Notes: a model not told the origin generated them from the sequence alone. A stretch of 64,000 nucleotides of DNA from Bacteroidales bacterium (GCA_017427985.1 JAFRRS010000004.1:248001-312000); one strand, 5' to 3'. Positions 7,156 to 17,985 are shown, counted from the stretch's first letter. Numbers and translations: made by a program.

Positions 7156-8885
7156 TATTTGAACAAATCGAGATTCGGAACGTCGAACACCACGCCTGAG
7201 AGCAGGAACCACACTGCAAACAGCGTCAAAGCGATGTTGAACAGCTGACCTACAACGTAGAGCCACAAAACTTTGCCGCCCTGCATCTGCTTGGCTAATG
7301 TCTTGAAATTGGTGTCCAATCCGATGCTGGTGAATGCCAGAACGAATGCCCAGTTCTTGTATTGGTCAAGCACGTTGTTGATGGCCTTAACACCTGAAAC
7401 ACCGTCAAAATCCATGCCTTTGGTGAGTGGCATGATGATGAACGAAGCCACCAGCGATGCCACGAAGAAACCGATGATGAACTTTGGGAAACGGTTCCAG
7501 ATTTCGCCTGCGCCAACCTTGCTGTCGCCTGTCTTGTCGACTTTCAATGCAAAGAAAATAGCAACAAAAAACGCGATGAATCCGATGAGGATGTTTTGAA
7601 TCATCTTGACCATTGATGCCACTTGTTCAGCCTCGGGTCCGAGAGCGTTGCCTGCCAAAACCACAGCGCCTGTCGAGTCGACTGTGCCGCCGATGAGCGC
7701 TCCGCCCATCATCTGGTTCATGCCAGCCCAACGGATAATCATCGGCTCAAACACCATCATCAAAATGGTGAAAATGATAGAGATGGAGATTGCCAGCGAA
7801 AGGTCTTCTTTCTTTGCCTTTGCGGCTGCTCCTGTGGCGATGGCGGCTGATGTTCCGCACACCGAAGTCGCTGATGCCAAAGTGATTACCAATGGCTTGT
7901 TGCCTATTTTCAACACTTTGGTGCCAAACCACCACATGAAAATGATGACGATAGGTGTCACAACCCATGCGATGCCGAGACCGTATGGACCGAATTTCGC
8001 GATATTGCTAAACAACACTGAGAATCCCATGATAACCAAGCCGGTTTTGATGTAAAACTCAGTGCGGATTGCAGGTTTCAGCCATTCAGGAGTGCCAACG
8101 GTGTTGGAAATTAACAAACCTATTAACAAAGCCCAGAACGCCCACTCGAGGTAACGGTTCAATGTGAACTCAGCACTCACCATGCGTACCACAACAGCTA
8201 TAATAAACAGTACGACAAAAGCCGGAACAAACTTTTTCAAACTTTCACCCTGAAGCTTAACTCCGATAGCAAACAAAAGTCCTACAACCAGGAATGTCAA
8301 TAAAACCTTACCAAGAAATTTTCCGTTAAGTTGTGAGCCTAAAGCAACAACCTTGGCCTCTTTTTTGCCGCTTTCAAAAGTATAAGATTCGTCTGCAGGC
8401 ACGTAGATGTCTTTCTTGACGATTTTCTCCTTACCATTCACGATTTCTTTGACTTTTTCGGTTTTTTTCAAAAAAGTGATATCTCCATAACAGAAGTAAT
8501 CGTCTTTTTTATAGGATTGTTCAAGAGTTCTGCCAGATTTCTCGTTTACAACTTTGTTATAAGATGTTTCTCCGTTTTTTGTGACTTTTTCGAATTTGGT
8601 TTTAAAAGCCACGATTGTGTCGGTTGCTACTTCATCAGCTGTTAATTCTCTTGTTAATGGATAATATTTTATGGTATTATCGTTGTTGTTTTTAACAACA
8701 GCCAATTTCACATTATTATAAATCTGTGTTTCTTTCAGATTTTCACCACAACTCCATGTCTTGAATTTCGCAGCTGAAAAATCAAACCATCCTGTCAACA
8801 CTGCCACACAACCGATTGCAATGATGATGAAGCCGATCCAAACTGCTAGCCAATCTTCTTTTTTCAAAAGATCATTCTTTGCCAT
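7155..8885 (-). CDS. YeiH-type putative sulfate exporter family transporter
   Basis: This 576-residue inner membrane protein belongs to the Cons_hypoth698/YeiH family (PF03601). Family marks are NTVGTPEWLKPAIRTEFYIKTGLVIMG, SVCGTSAAIATGAAAKAKKED and GGTVDSTGAVVLAGNALG. Ordinary members have about 340 residues. This one has an extra first helix (residues about 14-33) and then about 155 hydrophilic residues (Lys- and Glu-rich, two Cys) before the usual membrane core starts near residue 190. The family's substrate is not settled; sulfate or sulfonate export is the common label. It lies 25 bp after the porin gene and is coupled to the 95-residue protein. Confidence 0.8.
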   Translation of the reverse strand: MAKNDLLKKEDWLAVWIGFIIIAIGCVAVLTGWFDFSAAKFKTWSCGENLKETQIYNNVKLAVVKNNNDNTIKYYPLTRELTADEVATDTIVAFKTKFEKVTKNGETSYNKVVNEKSGRTLEQSYKKDDYFCYGDITFLKKTEKVKEIVNGKEKIVKKDIYVPADESYTFESGKKEAKVVALGSQLNGKFLGKVLLTFLVVGLLFAIGVKLQGESLKKFVPAFVVLFIIAVVVRMVSAEFTLNRYLEWAFWALLIGLLISNTVGTPEWLKPAIRTEFYIKTGLVIMGFSVLFSNIAKFGPYGLGIAWVVTPIVIIFMWWFGTKVLKIGNKPLVITLASATSVCGTSAAIATGAAAKAKKEDLSLAISISIIFTILMMVFEPMIIRWAGMNQMMGGALIGGTVDSTGAVVLAGNALGPEAEQVASMVKMIQNILIGFIAFFVAIFFALKVDKTGDSKVGAGEIWNRFPKFIIGFFVASLVASFIIMPLTKGMDFDGVSGVKAINNVLDQYKNWAFVLAFTSIGLDTNFKTLAKQMQGGKVLWLYVVGQLFNIALTLFAVWFLLSGVVFDVPNLDLFK

Positions 8886-8910
8886 AATCTTAAATTTTGA
8901 ATCATTAAAT

Positions 8911-9936
8911 TTAGAATTTGAAGTTCAATATTGCAACAATGTTATGTGCCTGGTCTCCTGTTTCAGGCTTAACCAACTGATAGTTGAGCTTGAAGTTGAC
9001 TTGTTTCAATGGCAGATAGTAAACACCAGCTGTAATGTAAGTCACAGCACCTTTTTCAACTGCTTCGTCCTTGTTGAAACGCTCGTAGCGCACCACTGGC
9101 ATGAGTCTCTGCGTCTCGGTGATATTGAACCAATAGCCAGCCACTGCGTAGAATCCGTTGCTGTTGAATGGTCTGTTGATATCTTCAACAACGTCCATTC
9201 TGCCAGTAGAACCTCCAATATATTCCGAACGGAACACGATTCTGTCTGATTTGTACTGAATACCAGCGCTCCAGCGGTTGTTGTCGCCTTGCATGATAGT
9301 ATCGCAGATATATTCACCATTCTGATAAGAACCCAAGATGGTCAAGTCTTTAACAGGATGCAAAGCTATGCTTCCGATGAAATCCTTGCGGTTGTTGTTG
9401 TCCTTGAAGACGATGCCGTTGCCGTTGAAGATACCGGCTTTATATTCGACCCAACCGTTGAAAAGCTTACCGCTTGCCATGACACCGATGTCGCGACCGA
9501 GAGCGCCGATGCCTGTGATGCCGCCCTCATAGCCTGTGAGCTGTTTGATAATTGTTGCGTAGTCGAAAAACTCGCAGTCGAAAGCAGGGTTAAACTGGTT
9601 TTCGATGCTGAGCGGGTTCTTGAACTGACCTGCCTGAATCACAAATGCCTCGCATACTGTATATTTCAGGAAAGCGTCAGTAAGAGCTGGCTTTCTTACG
9701 AAGTCAACACCTACACGGTAACTGAGTTTTTCTGTAAATTTTCCATCGAAATTAACGCAAACACGCTGTAAGAACAAGGTGTTGCTCTTCAAATCGAAGT
9801 CTTTGTCGAAGTTGGCGTCAAATCGAACCTGTGCGAAGCCAGAAACCTTCGGCATGTGGTCGACTTTCTCTTGTGCAAAAGCTAAAACGCTGAATGTCAG
9901 CATGATAGCTAACAATGTAAATCTTGTTTTTCTCAT
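8911..9936 (-). CDS. OprO/OprP-type porin
   Basis: The product is 341 residues, with signal peptide MRKTRFTLLAIMLTFSVLAFA and cleavage before QEKVD. The body is a beta-barrel with alternating hydrophobic and polar strands, for example GFAQVRFDANFD, FVIQAGQFKNPLSIENQF and GWVEYKAGIFNGNG, and ends with an aromatic residue (AILNFKF). The GQFKNPLSIE region is typical of the phosphate-selective porin O and P family (PF07396). It is first in an operon with the YeiH-like transporter, which suggests that both handle the same anion. The promoter has a -7 box at 9983-9976 and a palindrome over the upstream region. Confidence 0.8.
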   Translation of the reverse strand: MRKTRFTLLAIMLTFSVLAFAQEKVDHMPKVSGFAQVRFDANFDKDFDLKSNTLFLQRVCVNFDGKFTEKLSYRVGVDFVRKPALTDAFLKYTVCEAFVIQAGQFKNPLSIENQFNPAFDCEFFDYATIIKQLTGYEGGITGIGALGRDIGVMASGKLFNGWVEYKAGIFNGNGIVFKDNNNRKDFIGSIALHPVKDLTILGSYQNGEYICDTIMQGDNNRWSAGIQYKSDRIVFRSEYIGGSTGRMDVVEDINRPFNSNGFYAVAGYWFNITETQRLMPVVRYERFNKDEAVEKGAVTYITAGVYYLPLKQVNFKLNYQLVKPETGDQAHNIVAILNFKF

Positions 9937-9975
9937 ATTTTTTAAATTTGTTAATAATTATTTTCGTTTTCGGTG

Positions 9976-9983
9976 CAAAGATA
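9976..9983 (-). promoter_or_regulatory. -7 box of the porin/YeiH operon
   Basis: TATCTTTG on the minus strand, 39 bp before the porin ATG. Confidence 0.55.
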
Positions 9984-9987
9984 CGAA

Positions 9988-10009
9988 AAAAGTAAAAGCG
10001 TTTACTTTT
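9988..10009. promoter_or_regulatory. Palindrome, candidate operator of the porin operon
   Basis: Two perfect 9-bp arms (AAAAGTAAA at 9988-9996 and TTTACTTTT at 10001-10009) are separated by AGCG. The palindrome sits directly upstream of the -7 box, where the -33 element would be, so a repressor or activator site is plausible. Confidence 0.4.
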
Positions 10010-10018
10010 ATAAGAAAA

Positions 10019-10093
10019 AATTTTTGATACCTTTCGCAGAATTACGACTTACCACAGGATATTGAGAGTAATTCGAGAAAGGTATCAAAAATT
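10019..10093. repeat. 75-bp inverted repeat with 17-bp perfect arms
   Basis: The left arm AATTTTTGATACCTTTC (10019-10035) is the exact reverse complement of 10077-10093. Inside lies a second short pair, GAATTAC/GTAATTC. There is no open frame. It lies between the end of atpC and the porin promoter and could be a miniature mobile element or a structured RNA. Confidence 0.55.
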
Positions 10094-10098
10094 ATAAT

Positions 10099-10127
10099 GT
10101 AGAGACATCACATTGTGGCGTCTCTAC
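10099..10127. repeat. Palindromic element downstream of atpC
   Basis: Arms GTAGAGAC and GTCTCTAC enclose an imperfectly paired CACA/TGTG stem. It lies 12 bp after the atpC stop on the minus strand and probably ends that operon. Confidence 0.7.
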
Positions 10128-10138
10128 ATAATGTTGTT

Positions 10139-10375
10139 TTATTCCGCTAACACGGTGATTTTGTTCTCCAACACCTCGCAAACACCGCCTTTGATGTTGA
10201 AAAACTGCTGTTTTCCGTCGGAATCCTGTATTTTCACACGACCAGGTCCGAGTGACGCTATCATGGGGGCGTGGTTGTTCAAAACCTCAAACAATCCGTC
10301 GCTTCCAGGCAGCTGCACCAATGTCACCTCGCCTCTGAAAATCTGTTTGTCAGGTGATGTTATGTCAAGTTTCAT
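10139..10375 (-). CDS. atpC: ATP synthase F1 epsilon subunit, short form
   Basis: This 78-residue protein starts MKLDITSPDKQIFRGEV, with LPGSDGLFEVLNNHAPMIASL and a beta-sandwich ending in VLENKITVLAE. Only the N-terminal beta domain is present. The two-helix C-terminal domain that inhibits ATP hydrolysis in other phyla is absent, as is usual for Bacteroidota. It follows atpD after 3 bp. No gamma, alpha or F0 genes follow it. Confidence 0.93.
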   Translation of the reverse strand: MKLDITSPDKQIFRGEVTLVQLPGSDGLFEVLNNHAPMIASLGPGRVKIQDSDGKQQFFNIKGGVCEVLENKITVLAE

Positions 10376-10378
10376 GGC

Positions 10379-12464
<2,086 letters not shown>

Positions 12465-12468
<4 letters not shown>

Positions 12469-12866
12469 CTCTTCTTGTTCTGATTCATTTTGGCCTCAAC
12501 GCTGAGTGTTGCATGTGGAACGGCACGCAGACGCTCTTTCGGTATGAGTTTCCCTGTCACACGGCAGATGCCGTAGGTCTTGTTTTCAATACGAATCAGA
12601 GCGTTCTCTAGGTTCTGGATGTATTTTGCCTGACGCACTGCCAAAGCGCTGTTCTCTTCTTTAGAAAGCACTGCCGCTCCCTCTTCCAAAATCTTGAAAG
12701 TGGGGGCCGTGTCATCTGAATTGTCACTGCTGGCGATGTTTTCCTGCAACAATTCAAGGTCTTTGCGTGCCTTTTCGAGACGCTCCAATATTAATGCCTT
12801 AAACTCCATCAACTCCTCGTCGGAATATCTGGTCTTTTCTGGAGTGTTGTTTACTGTCTCTTCCAT
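12465..12866 (-). CDS. TraR/DksA family protein lacking the zinc cysteines
   Basis: The product is 133 residues. A helical N-terminal half (ELMEFKALILERLEKARKDLELL) is followed by the DksA-type C-terminal segment YGICRVTGKLIPKERLRAVPHAT. DksA-like proteins bind RNA polymerase through its secondary channel and tune transcription with ppGpp. The usual C4 zinc finger is reduced to a single Cys here, as I recall for Bacteroidota homologues. It sits between ileS (16 bp) and lspA (ATGA overlap), an order common in this phylum. Confidence 0.85.
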
Positions 12867-12882
12867 AATTGTGATATTTAGT

Positions 12883-15800
12883 TTACGATTTTTTTATCAT
12901 CAGTTTAGCTGAAACTTTTTCAACGAGTTCTTGTGCCTCAACGTCAAGACTGTCAACGAGTTCAAGGGTTGCGAGTGTCTCTGAGCAGATGTATTCGCCG
13001 AAACGCTCCACTGGTTTCATGATGTCGTTGTTTTTCTCTATTGTCAAGACAATCTTGTCTGTCACTTCAAGACCGCTGTCTTTTCTCATGTTCTGGACTC
13101 TGTTGATGATTTCTCTTGCGAGACCTTCTTCAAACAATTCCTGTGTGATGTTGATGTCGAGGGCGACGGTCATGTTGTCCTGTGTCGTCACTGTCCAACC
13201 TGGAATATCTTCGGTTGTGATGAGCGCGTCTTCCAAAATCAGGTTAACTTCCTGACCTTCAACGGTGATGTTGGCTCCGCCGTTCTTCTCAAAGTTGCGG
13301 ATGTCTTCCTGGCTCATAGTGTTGAAATACTTCGTGAGCTGTCCCATCAGCTTGGCGTAACGTGTCTTCAACGAAGCGAAGTTCGGTCTGACTTTCTTCA
13401 CCAAAATATTGAGTTCGCCTGTGAGGTATTCCACTTTCTTCACATTGACTTCCGAAAGGATAAGACCTTCAACTTTTTCAAGCTGCTGCTTCATTTCATC
13501 GCTCAGCACCGGAATCATGATTCTTGACAAAGGCTGGCGCACGCGGATATTGGCTTTCTTTCTTAACGAAAGCACCATCGAAGCCACGAGTTGTGCCATC
13601 TCCATGCGCTCCTCGAGTTTCTTGTCGATGAATATCTCGTTAGCTTTCGGGAACTTGGTGAGATGCACTGATTCTGCGCTGTCGCGATGTGTCACAGCGT
13701 TGAGGTCGCGGTAAAGCTGCTCGCTGAAGAACGGCGCGATAGGCGAAATCAGGCGTGCCAAGGTGTCAAGGCAGGTGTACAATGTCTGGTATGCCGAGGT
13801 CTTGTCTTCTGAGCCGTTGCTCTTCCAGAAACGGCGGCGTGACAAGCGCACGTACCAGTTGCTGAGGTGAGCGTCGACGAAGTTGCCGATGGCACGTCCT
13901 GCCTTTGTTGGCTCGTAGCTCTCGTAGTCTTTTTCAACTTCCAAAATCAAAGAGTTAAGCTCCGATAAAATCCACCTGTCGATTTCAGGACGTTTCTCGA
14001 ATGGGATGTCAGATTCTTTGTACTCAAATCCGTCGATGTTGGCGTAAAGTGCGAAAAATGCGTAAGTGTTGTATAATGTTCCGAAGAACTTGCGGCGCAC
14101 GTCATCGACGCCGTCTTCGTCAAATTTCAGGTTGTCCCAAGGTTGTGAGTTGGTCATCATGTACCATCTAACGGCGTCAGCACCGTATTTGGTTATTGCT
14201 CCGAATGGATCTACGGCGTTGCCAAGTCGTTTCGACATCTTGTTGCCGTTCTTGTCGAGCACCAAACCGTTGGAAATCACGTTCTTGTATGCTACTGAGT
14301 CGAAGCACATCGTGGCGATAGCATGCAAGGTGAAGAACCAACCTCTTGTCTGGTCGACGCCCTCAGCGATGAAGTCTGCAGGGAATGTCTTGTCGTTCAA
14401 CTGACCAGGCTTGCCCATGTAATGAATCTGTGCGTAAGGCATGGCACCGCTGTCGAACCACACGTCGATGAGGTCAGGCTCACGGAACATCTTCTTTCCT
14501 GATTTTGAAACCAAAACCACGCCGTCGATATATGGTCTGTGCAAGTCAAATTTTGTGTAATCCTCTGATTTATAAGGATTTTCCTTCATGAATCCTGCCT
14601 TGACAGATTTCTCGATTTCTTCTCGAAGTTCAGTCACGCTGCCGATGCAAATCTCTTCATTGCCGTCTTCTGTTCTCCAAATTGGAAGTGGAGTTCCCCA
14701 GTAACGTGAACGTGAGAGGTTCCAGTCAACGAGGTTCTCGAGCCAGTTGCCGAAACGACCGCTTCCTGTTGCCTCAGGCTTCCAGTTGATGGTCTTGTTG
14801 AGCTCTATCATCCTGTCTTTCAACGCTGTGGTCTTGATGAACCAGCTGTCGAGAGGGTAGTAGAGAACCGGTTTGTCGGTACGCCAGCAGTGCGGATAGT
14901 TGTGGGTGTGTTTCTCGCTCTTGAAAAGCTTGCCCTGCTCCTTCAGCATGATGACGATTTCGACGTCCAACGAAATGTCTTTGTCTGTTTTTGTTGGGTC
15001 GTAGGCGTTTTTTACGAATTTGCCTGCGTATTTTGCATATTCCTCAACGTCGACATGTGTCTTAACCCATTCTGGGTCAAGGTCTTCGAGAAGGAAGAAC
15101 TTACCGGTTTTATCAACCATCGGCTGTGCCTTGCCGTCTTTGTCGATGAGATGAAGTGGCGGTATGTTGGTCTGTTTTGCCACTCTGTTATCGTCGGCAC
15201 CGAAGGTAGGGGCGATGTGGACGATACCGGTACCGTCTTCTGTTGTGACGTAGTCGCCAGGAATGACACGGAATCCGTCGCCGTCAGGTTTTACCCACGG
15301 GATGAGCGGCTCGTAGTCAAGACCTGCGAGTTCCTTGCCTTTGCATGTGCCCAAAACTTCGTAAGGAAGTTTCTTGTCGCCGACTTTCCAGTCTTCGAAC
15401 TTCGGTTTCTCTTCTTCTGCTGGGAAGAACGATGCCATCAGCGGCTTTCCGATGATGATGTATGTCTGCTCGCCGTTGGTCGGGTTTACTGTCTTCACGA
15501 GGTTGTACTCGATGCCAGGACCCACCGCCAATGCTGTGTTTGACGGCAACGTCCATGGTGTTGTGGTCCAAGCCACAATCTGTACATCGTGGAATTTTAC
15601 ATCGACACCGAAAGGCAGTTTTTCAAACTTACGCTGCTCGGCTTTAAGTCTGAACATCGCCACGCAGGTGAGGTCTTTCACGTCACGGTAGCAGCCAGGC
15701 ATGTTCAACTCGTGTGAGCTCAAACCTGTTCCGGCAGCTGGTGAATATGGCTGAATCGTATATCCTTTGTAAAGCAAGCCTTTGTTGTACAAGTCTTTAA

Positions 15801-16293
15801 GCAAGAACCACAAAGTCTCGATGTATTCGTTGGTGAATGTGATGTACGGGTCGTTGAGGTCAACCCAGTATCCCATCTGGCGGGTGAGGTCGTCCCAACG
15901 GTCCTTGTATTTCATCACTTCCTCGCGACAAGCCTTGTTGTACTCATCAACGCTTATTTTCTTGCCAATGTCTTCCTTTGTGATGCCGAGTTTCTTCTCA
16001 ACGCCGAGCTCCACAGGCAGTCCGTGGGTATCCCAACCTGCCTTGCGGCTCACGTATTTTCCCTTTAAAGTCTGGAAACGGCAGAATGTGTCCTTTATGG
16101 TACGGGCCATCACATGATGGATGCCAGGCATACCGTTTGCCGACGGCGGTCCTTCATAAAACACGTAGGCTGTTCCGTTTTTTGTGTTTTCCAAACTTTT
16201 ATTGAAAATGTCATTGTCTTCCCAATACTTACGAATCTCATCAGCTATATTGGTGAGATTCAAAAACTTATATTCGCGATAAGCGTTCTTCAT
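12883..16293 (-). CDS. ileS: Isoleucyl-tRNA synthetase
   Basis: This 1136-residue class I synthetase charges tRNA-Ile. The HIGH-type motif is GPPSANGMPGIHHVMART (residues about 49-66) and the KMSKS motif is NKMSKRLGNAVDPFG (about residue 700). The CP1 editing domain lies between them (VAWTTTPWTLPSN, DGTGIVHIAPTFGADD). The length and motifs fit the long, eukaryote-like IleRS clade, which tends to resist mupirocin. A -7 box lies at 16330-16323. It heads an operon with the dksA-like gene, lspA and atpDC. Confidence 0.97.
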   Translation of the reverse strand: MKNAYREYKFLNLTNIADEIRKYWEDNDIFNKSLENTKNGTAYVFYEGPPSANGMPGIHHVMARTIKDTFCRFQTLKGKYVSRKAGWDTHGLPVELGVEKKLGITKEDIGKKISVDEYNKACREEVMKYKDRWDDLTRQMGYWVDLNDPYITFTNEYIETLWFLLKDLYNKGLLYKGYTIQPYSPAAGTGLSSHELNMPGCYRDVKDLTCVAMFRLKAEQRKFEKLPFGVDVKFHDVQIVAWTTTPWTLPSNTALAVGPGIEYNLVKTVNPTNGEQTYIIIGKPLMASFFPAEEEKPKFEDWKVGDKKLPYEVLGTCKGKELAGLDYEPLIPWVKPDGDGFRVIPGDYVTTEDGTGIVHIAPTFGADDNRVAKQTNIPPLHLIDKDGKAQPMVDKTGKFFLLEDLDPEWVKTHVDVEEYAKYAGKFVKNAYDPTKTDKDISLDVEIVIMLKEQGKLFKSEKHTHNYPHCWRTDKPVLYYPLDSWFIKTTALKDRMIELNKTINWKPEATGSGRFGNWLENLVDWNLSRSRYWGTPLPIWRTEDGNEEICIGSVTELREEIEKSVKAGFMKENPYKSEDYTKFDLHRPYIDGVVLVSKSGKKMFREPDLIDVWFDSGAMPYAQIHYMGKPGQLNDKTFPADFIAEGVDQTRGWFFTLHAIATMCFDSVAYKNVISNGLVLDKNGNKMSKRLGNAVDPFGAITKYGADAVRWYMMTNSQPWDNLKFDEDGVDDVRRKFFGTLYNTYAFFALYANIDGFEYKESDIPFEKRPEIDRWILSELNSLILEVEKDYESYEPTKAGRAIGNFVDAHLSNWYVRLSRRRFWKSNGSEDKTSAYQTLYTCLDTLARLISPIAPFFSEQLYRDLNAVTHRDSAESVHLTKFPKANEIFIDKKLEERMEMAQLVASMVLSLRKKANIRVRQPLSRIMIPVLSDEMKQQLEKVEGLILSEVNVKKVEYLTGELNILVKKVRPNFASLKTRYAKLMGQLTKYFNTMSQEDIRNFEKNGGANITVEGQEVNLILEDALITTEDIPGWTVTTQDNMTVALDINITQELFEEGLAREIINRVQNMRKDSGLEVTDKIVLTIEKNNDIMKPVERFGEYICSETLATLELVDSLDVEAQELVEKVSAKLMIKKS

Positions 16294-16322
16294 AAAATGT
16301 TATAATATTTCAAAATAATTCG

Positions 16323-16330
16323 CAAAGATA
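16323..16330 (-). promoter_or_regulatory. -7 box of the ileS operon
   Basis: TATCTTTG on the minus strand, 29 bp upstream of the ileS ATG. It diverges from the ROK kinase promoter. Confidence 0.55.
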
Positions 16331-16372
16331 TAAAAAAAGAATCATTTTCTAAAATATTAAATAATATTTTTT

Positions 16373-16380
16373 TATTTTTG
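16373..16380 (+). promoter_or_regulatory. -7 box of the ROK kinase gene
   Basis: TATTTTTG, 38 bp before the ATG at 16419. Confidence 0.55.
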
Positions 16381-16418
16381 CGGTGAAAAATATGTTTTTG
16401 AAATAAAAATTAACCAAT

Positions 16419-17369
16419 ATGAAAATAAATCACTCAATCGGCATCGATGTCGGAGGCACAAACACCGACATTGGAATCGTCCGCGCTGACGGAAAAATCA
16501 TAGACAAAGAAAACCTGCACACCAACGAATATTACGACGCTGAGCTGTATGTGAAAGACGTGGCTGACAAGATTAAAATCTTGCTTGAACGCAATCATAT
16601 TTCTGAAATCGACGGCATAGGCATCGGCGCGCCGAACGGGAACACATACACAGGAAGCATCGACAAAGCGCCGAACCTGAATTTCAAAGGTCAGGTGAAA
16701 CTTGCCGAGATGATGAAGAAACATATTGATACTAAAGTGGTTGTGTCGAACGATGCCAACGCCGCCGCTTACGGCGAGATGATTTACGGCGGTGCCAAAA
16801 ACCTCGACCATTTCATCACTTTCACGCTCGGAACAGGTGTCGGAAGCGGCATCATCATCGACAGGAAACTCGTTCTTGGTTCCACGAGTACAGCCGGTGA
16901 GCTTGGACATTCCATCATCATCATCAACGGACGTCAGTGCGGCTGCGGACGTAAGGGCTGCCTGGAGACTTACACCTCGGCTGGAGGCATACGTCGCACC
17001 GCTATTGAGCTGATGGAGCAAAATCCTTTGTACAATGGCGTTTTGAAGCAAATCGCGCCAGAAAACCTCACCTCAAAGATGGTCGGTGACGCTGCCAACG
17101 CAGGCGATCCTATTGGCATCCAGACCTTTGAAAATGTTGGTTATCTGCTCGGCATCGCTATGGCAAACGCAGTCACGTTCTCTGCCCCGCAGGCAATCTT
17201 CCTCATGGGTGGTCCTGTCCACGCTGGCGAGGTCCTGATGAAGCCTTTGCGCAAGTCATTCGACGAGCATCTGTTGAATATTTATCAGGGAACGGTTGAA
17301 ATCCGTGTTTCGGAATTGAAAGACAACGAGGTGGCAATTTTAGGTGCCGCGGCGTTATGCCAATTGTAG
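16419..17369 (+). CDS. ROK family sugar kinase (glucokinase-like)
   Basis: This 316-residue protein has the ATP-binding motif GIDVGGTNTDIGIV at residues 8-21, the sugar site NDANAAAYGEM, GTGVGSGIIID, and the ROK zinc motif GRQCGCGRKGCLETY (CxCGxxGCxE). ROK kinases phosphorylate glucose or N-acetylhexosamines. I cannot tell which from sequence, though glucose is most likely for a stand-alone gene of this length. Its TAG stop (17367-17369) falls inside the palindrome at 17366-17395. Confidence 0.9.
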   Translation: MKINHSIGIDVGGTNTDIGIVRADGKIIDKENLHTNEYYDAELYVKDVADKIKILLERNHISEIDGIGIGAPNGNTYTGSIDKAPNLNFKGQVKLAEMMKKHIDTKVVVSNDANAAAYGEMIYGGAKNLDHFITFTLGTGVGSGIIIDRKLVLGSTSTAGELGHSIIIINGRQCGCGRKGCLETYTSAGGIRRTAIELMEQNPLYNGVLKQIAPENLTSKMVGDAANAGDPIGIQTFENVGYLLGIAMANAVTFSAPQAIFLMGGPVHAGEVLMKPLRKSFDEHLLNIYQGTVEIRVSELKDNEVAILGAAALCQL

Positions 17370-17395
17370 AGACGTTTCCTGAAACGTCTCCTTAC
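17366..17395. terminator. Palindromic element, shared terminator and double stop
   Basis: GAGACGTTTC and GAAACGTCTC arms around CT lie between two convergent genes. The element holds the TAG stop of the ROK gene on one strand and the TAA stop of the membrane protein gene (17394-17392) on the other. Confidence 0.7.
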
Positions 17396-17817
17396 AAATA
17401 TTGTATAGGCGAAAACACCAAACATCCAACCAATGCGAACAACGTCACCGTCAATAGTGACAATGCGAACATTGGTTTGTTGTGATTAAAAAATTTTCTT
17501 ACAATAATCGCCATCACCGGAACCGACATAATCGTCAGCATCGGCAAAAACAACCATACTGGATATTTCTTTTTGAAGATGACGATTTTACGCGCTTTTT
17601 TCAGCTGTTTTTCAGATGGATGTTTCTTTCTCTTTTTGTAAAAACGGTTCAAGATTATGTCGCAGAAGAAATAAAAGACCGTGAATCCTGCAATCGCGCC
17701 AAGAGATGTGGCGGCAAAGGTGATGCCAAACGACAACCCCGCCGCAAAGCCCGCCATCGGCGCATAAAACGTCTTTACGAGCGACAACAAAACTACTGAA
17801 AGAATCTTTAAAAACAT
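17392..17817 (-). CDS. Unknown small polytopic membrane protein
   Basis: The product is 141 residues with about four hydrophobic segments: residues 1-20, 25-55, 88-108 and 115-135. A strongly basic cytoplasmic loop lies between the second and third (KKRKKHPSEKQLKKARK). The first half (FYAPMAGFAAGLSFGITFAATSLGAIAGF) recalls small multidrug-export or DedA/VTT N-termini, but I do not recognise a family with certainty. Its leader, just before the ATG, is the large repeat hairpin at 17826-17924. Confidence 0.6.
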   Translation of the reverse strand: MFLKILSVVLLSLVKTFYAPMAGFAAGLSFGITFAATSLGAIAGFTVFYFFCDIILNRFYKKRKKHPSEKQLKKARKIVIFKKKYPVWLFLPMLTIMSVPVMAIIVRKFFNHNKPMFALSLLTVTLFALVGCLVFSPIQYL

Positions 17818-17825
17818 TTAATTCA

Positions 17826-17924
17826 AGTTAATCAGTTGTTCAGTTAATCAGTTGTTCAGTTAATTAGTTGTTCAGTTGTCCTGATTTGTAACTGACTAAC
17901 TGAATAACTGGCTAACTGATTAAC
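17826..17924. repeat. Tandem 16-bp repeats facing an inverted copy
   Basis: Three tandem copies of AGTTAATCAGTTGTTC (17826-17873, the third with one change) and a partial fourth are followed about 15 bp later by an inverted array of AACTG-A/G-CTAACTGA type (17890-17924). Together they can fold into a long hairpin ending 8 bp before the ATG of the membrane protein gene. Confidence 0.7.
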
Positions 17925-17942
17925 TTTATTTTTGATAAAATG

Positions 17943-17972
17943 TTGCACTTACCAAAAAAATATGTATTTTTG
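17943..17972 (+). promoter_or_regulatory. Promoter of tRNA-Thr
   Basis: TTG (17943-17945), 19 bp, then TATTTTTG (17965-17972) fits the Bacteroidota -33/-7 layout, 13 bp before the tRNA. Confidence 0.6.
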
Positions 17973-17985
17973 CCGTCTCAAAAAC

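Noticed and set aside
14890..15543. A 217-codon plus-strand frame inside ileS
   Set aside because: Antisense shadow of the IleRS editing domain; Cys/Val/Phe-rich composition without a domain.
17826..17924. A CRISPR array
   Set aside because: Units are 16 bp, directly adjacent with no spacers, and are followed by an inverted copy; no cas genes.
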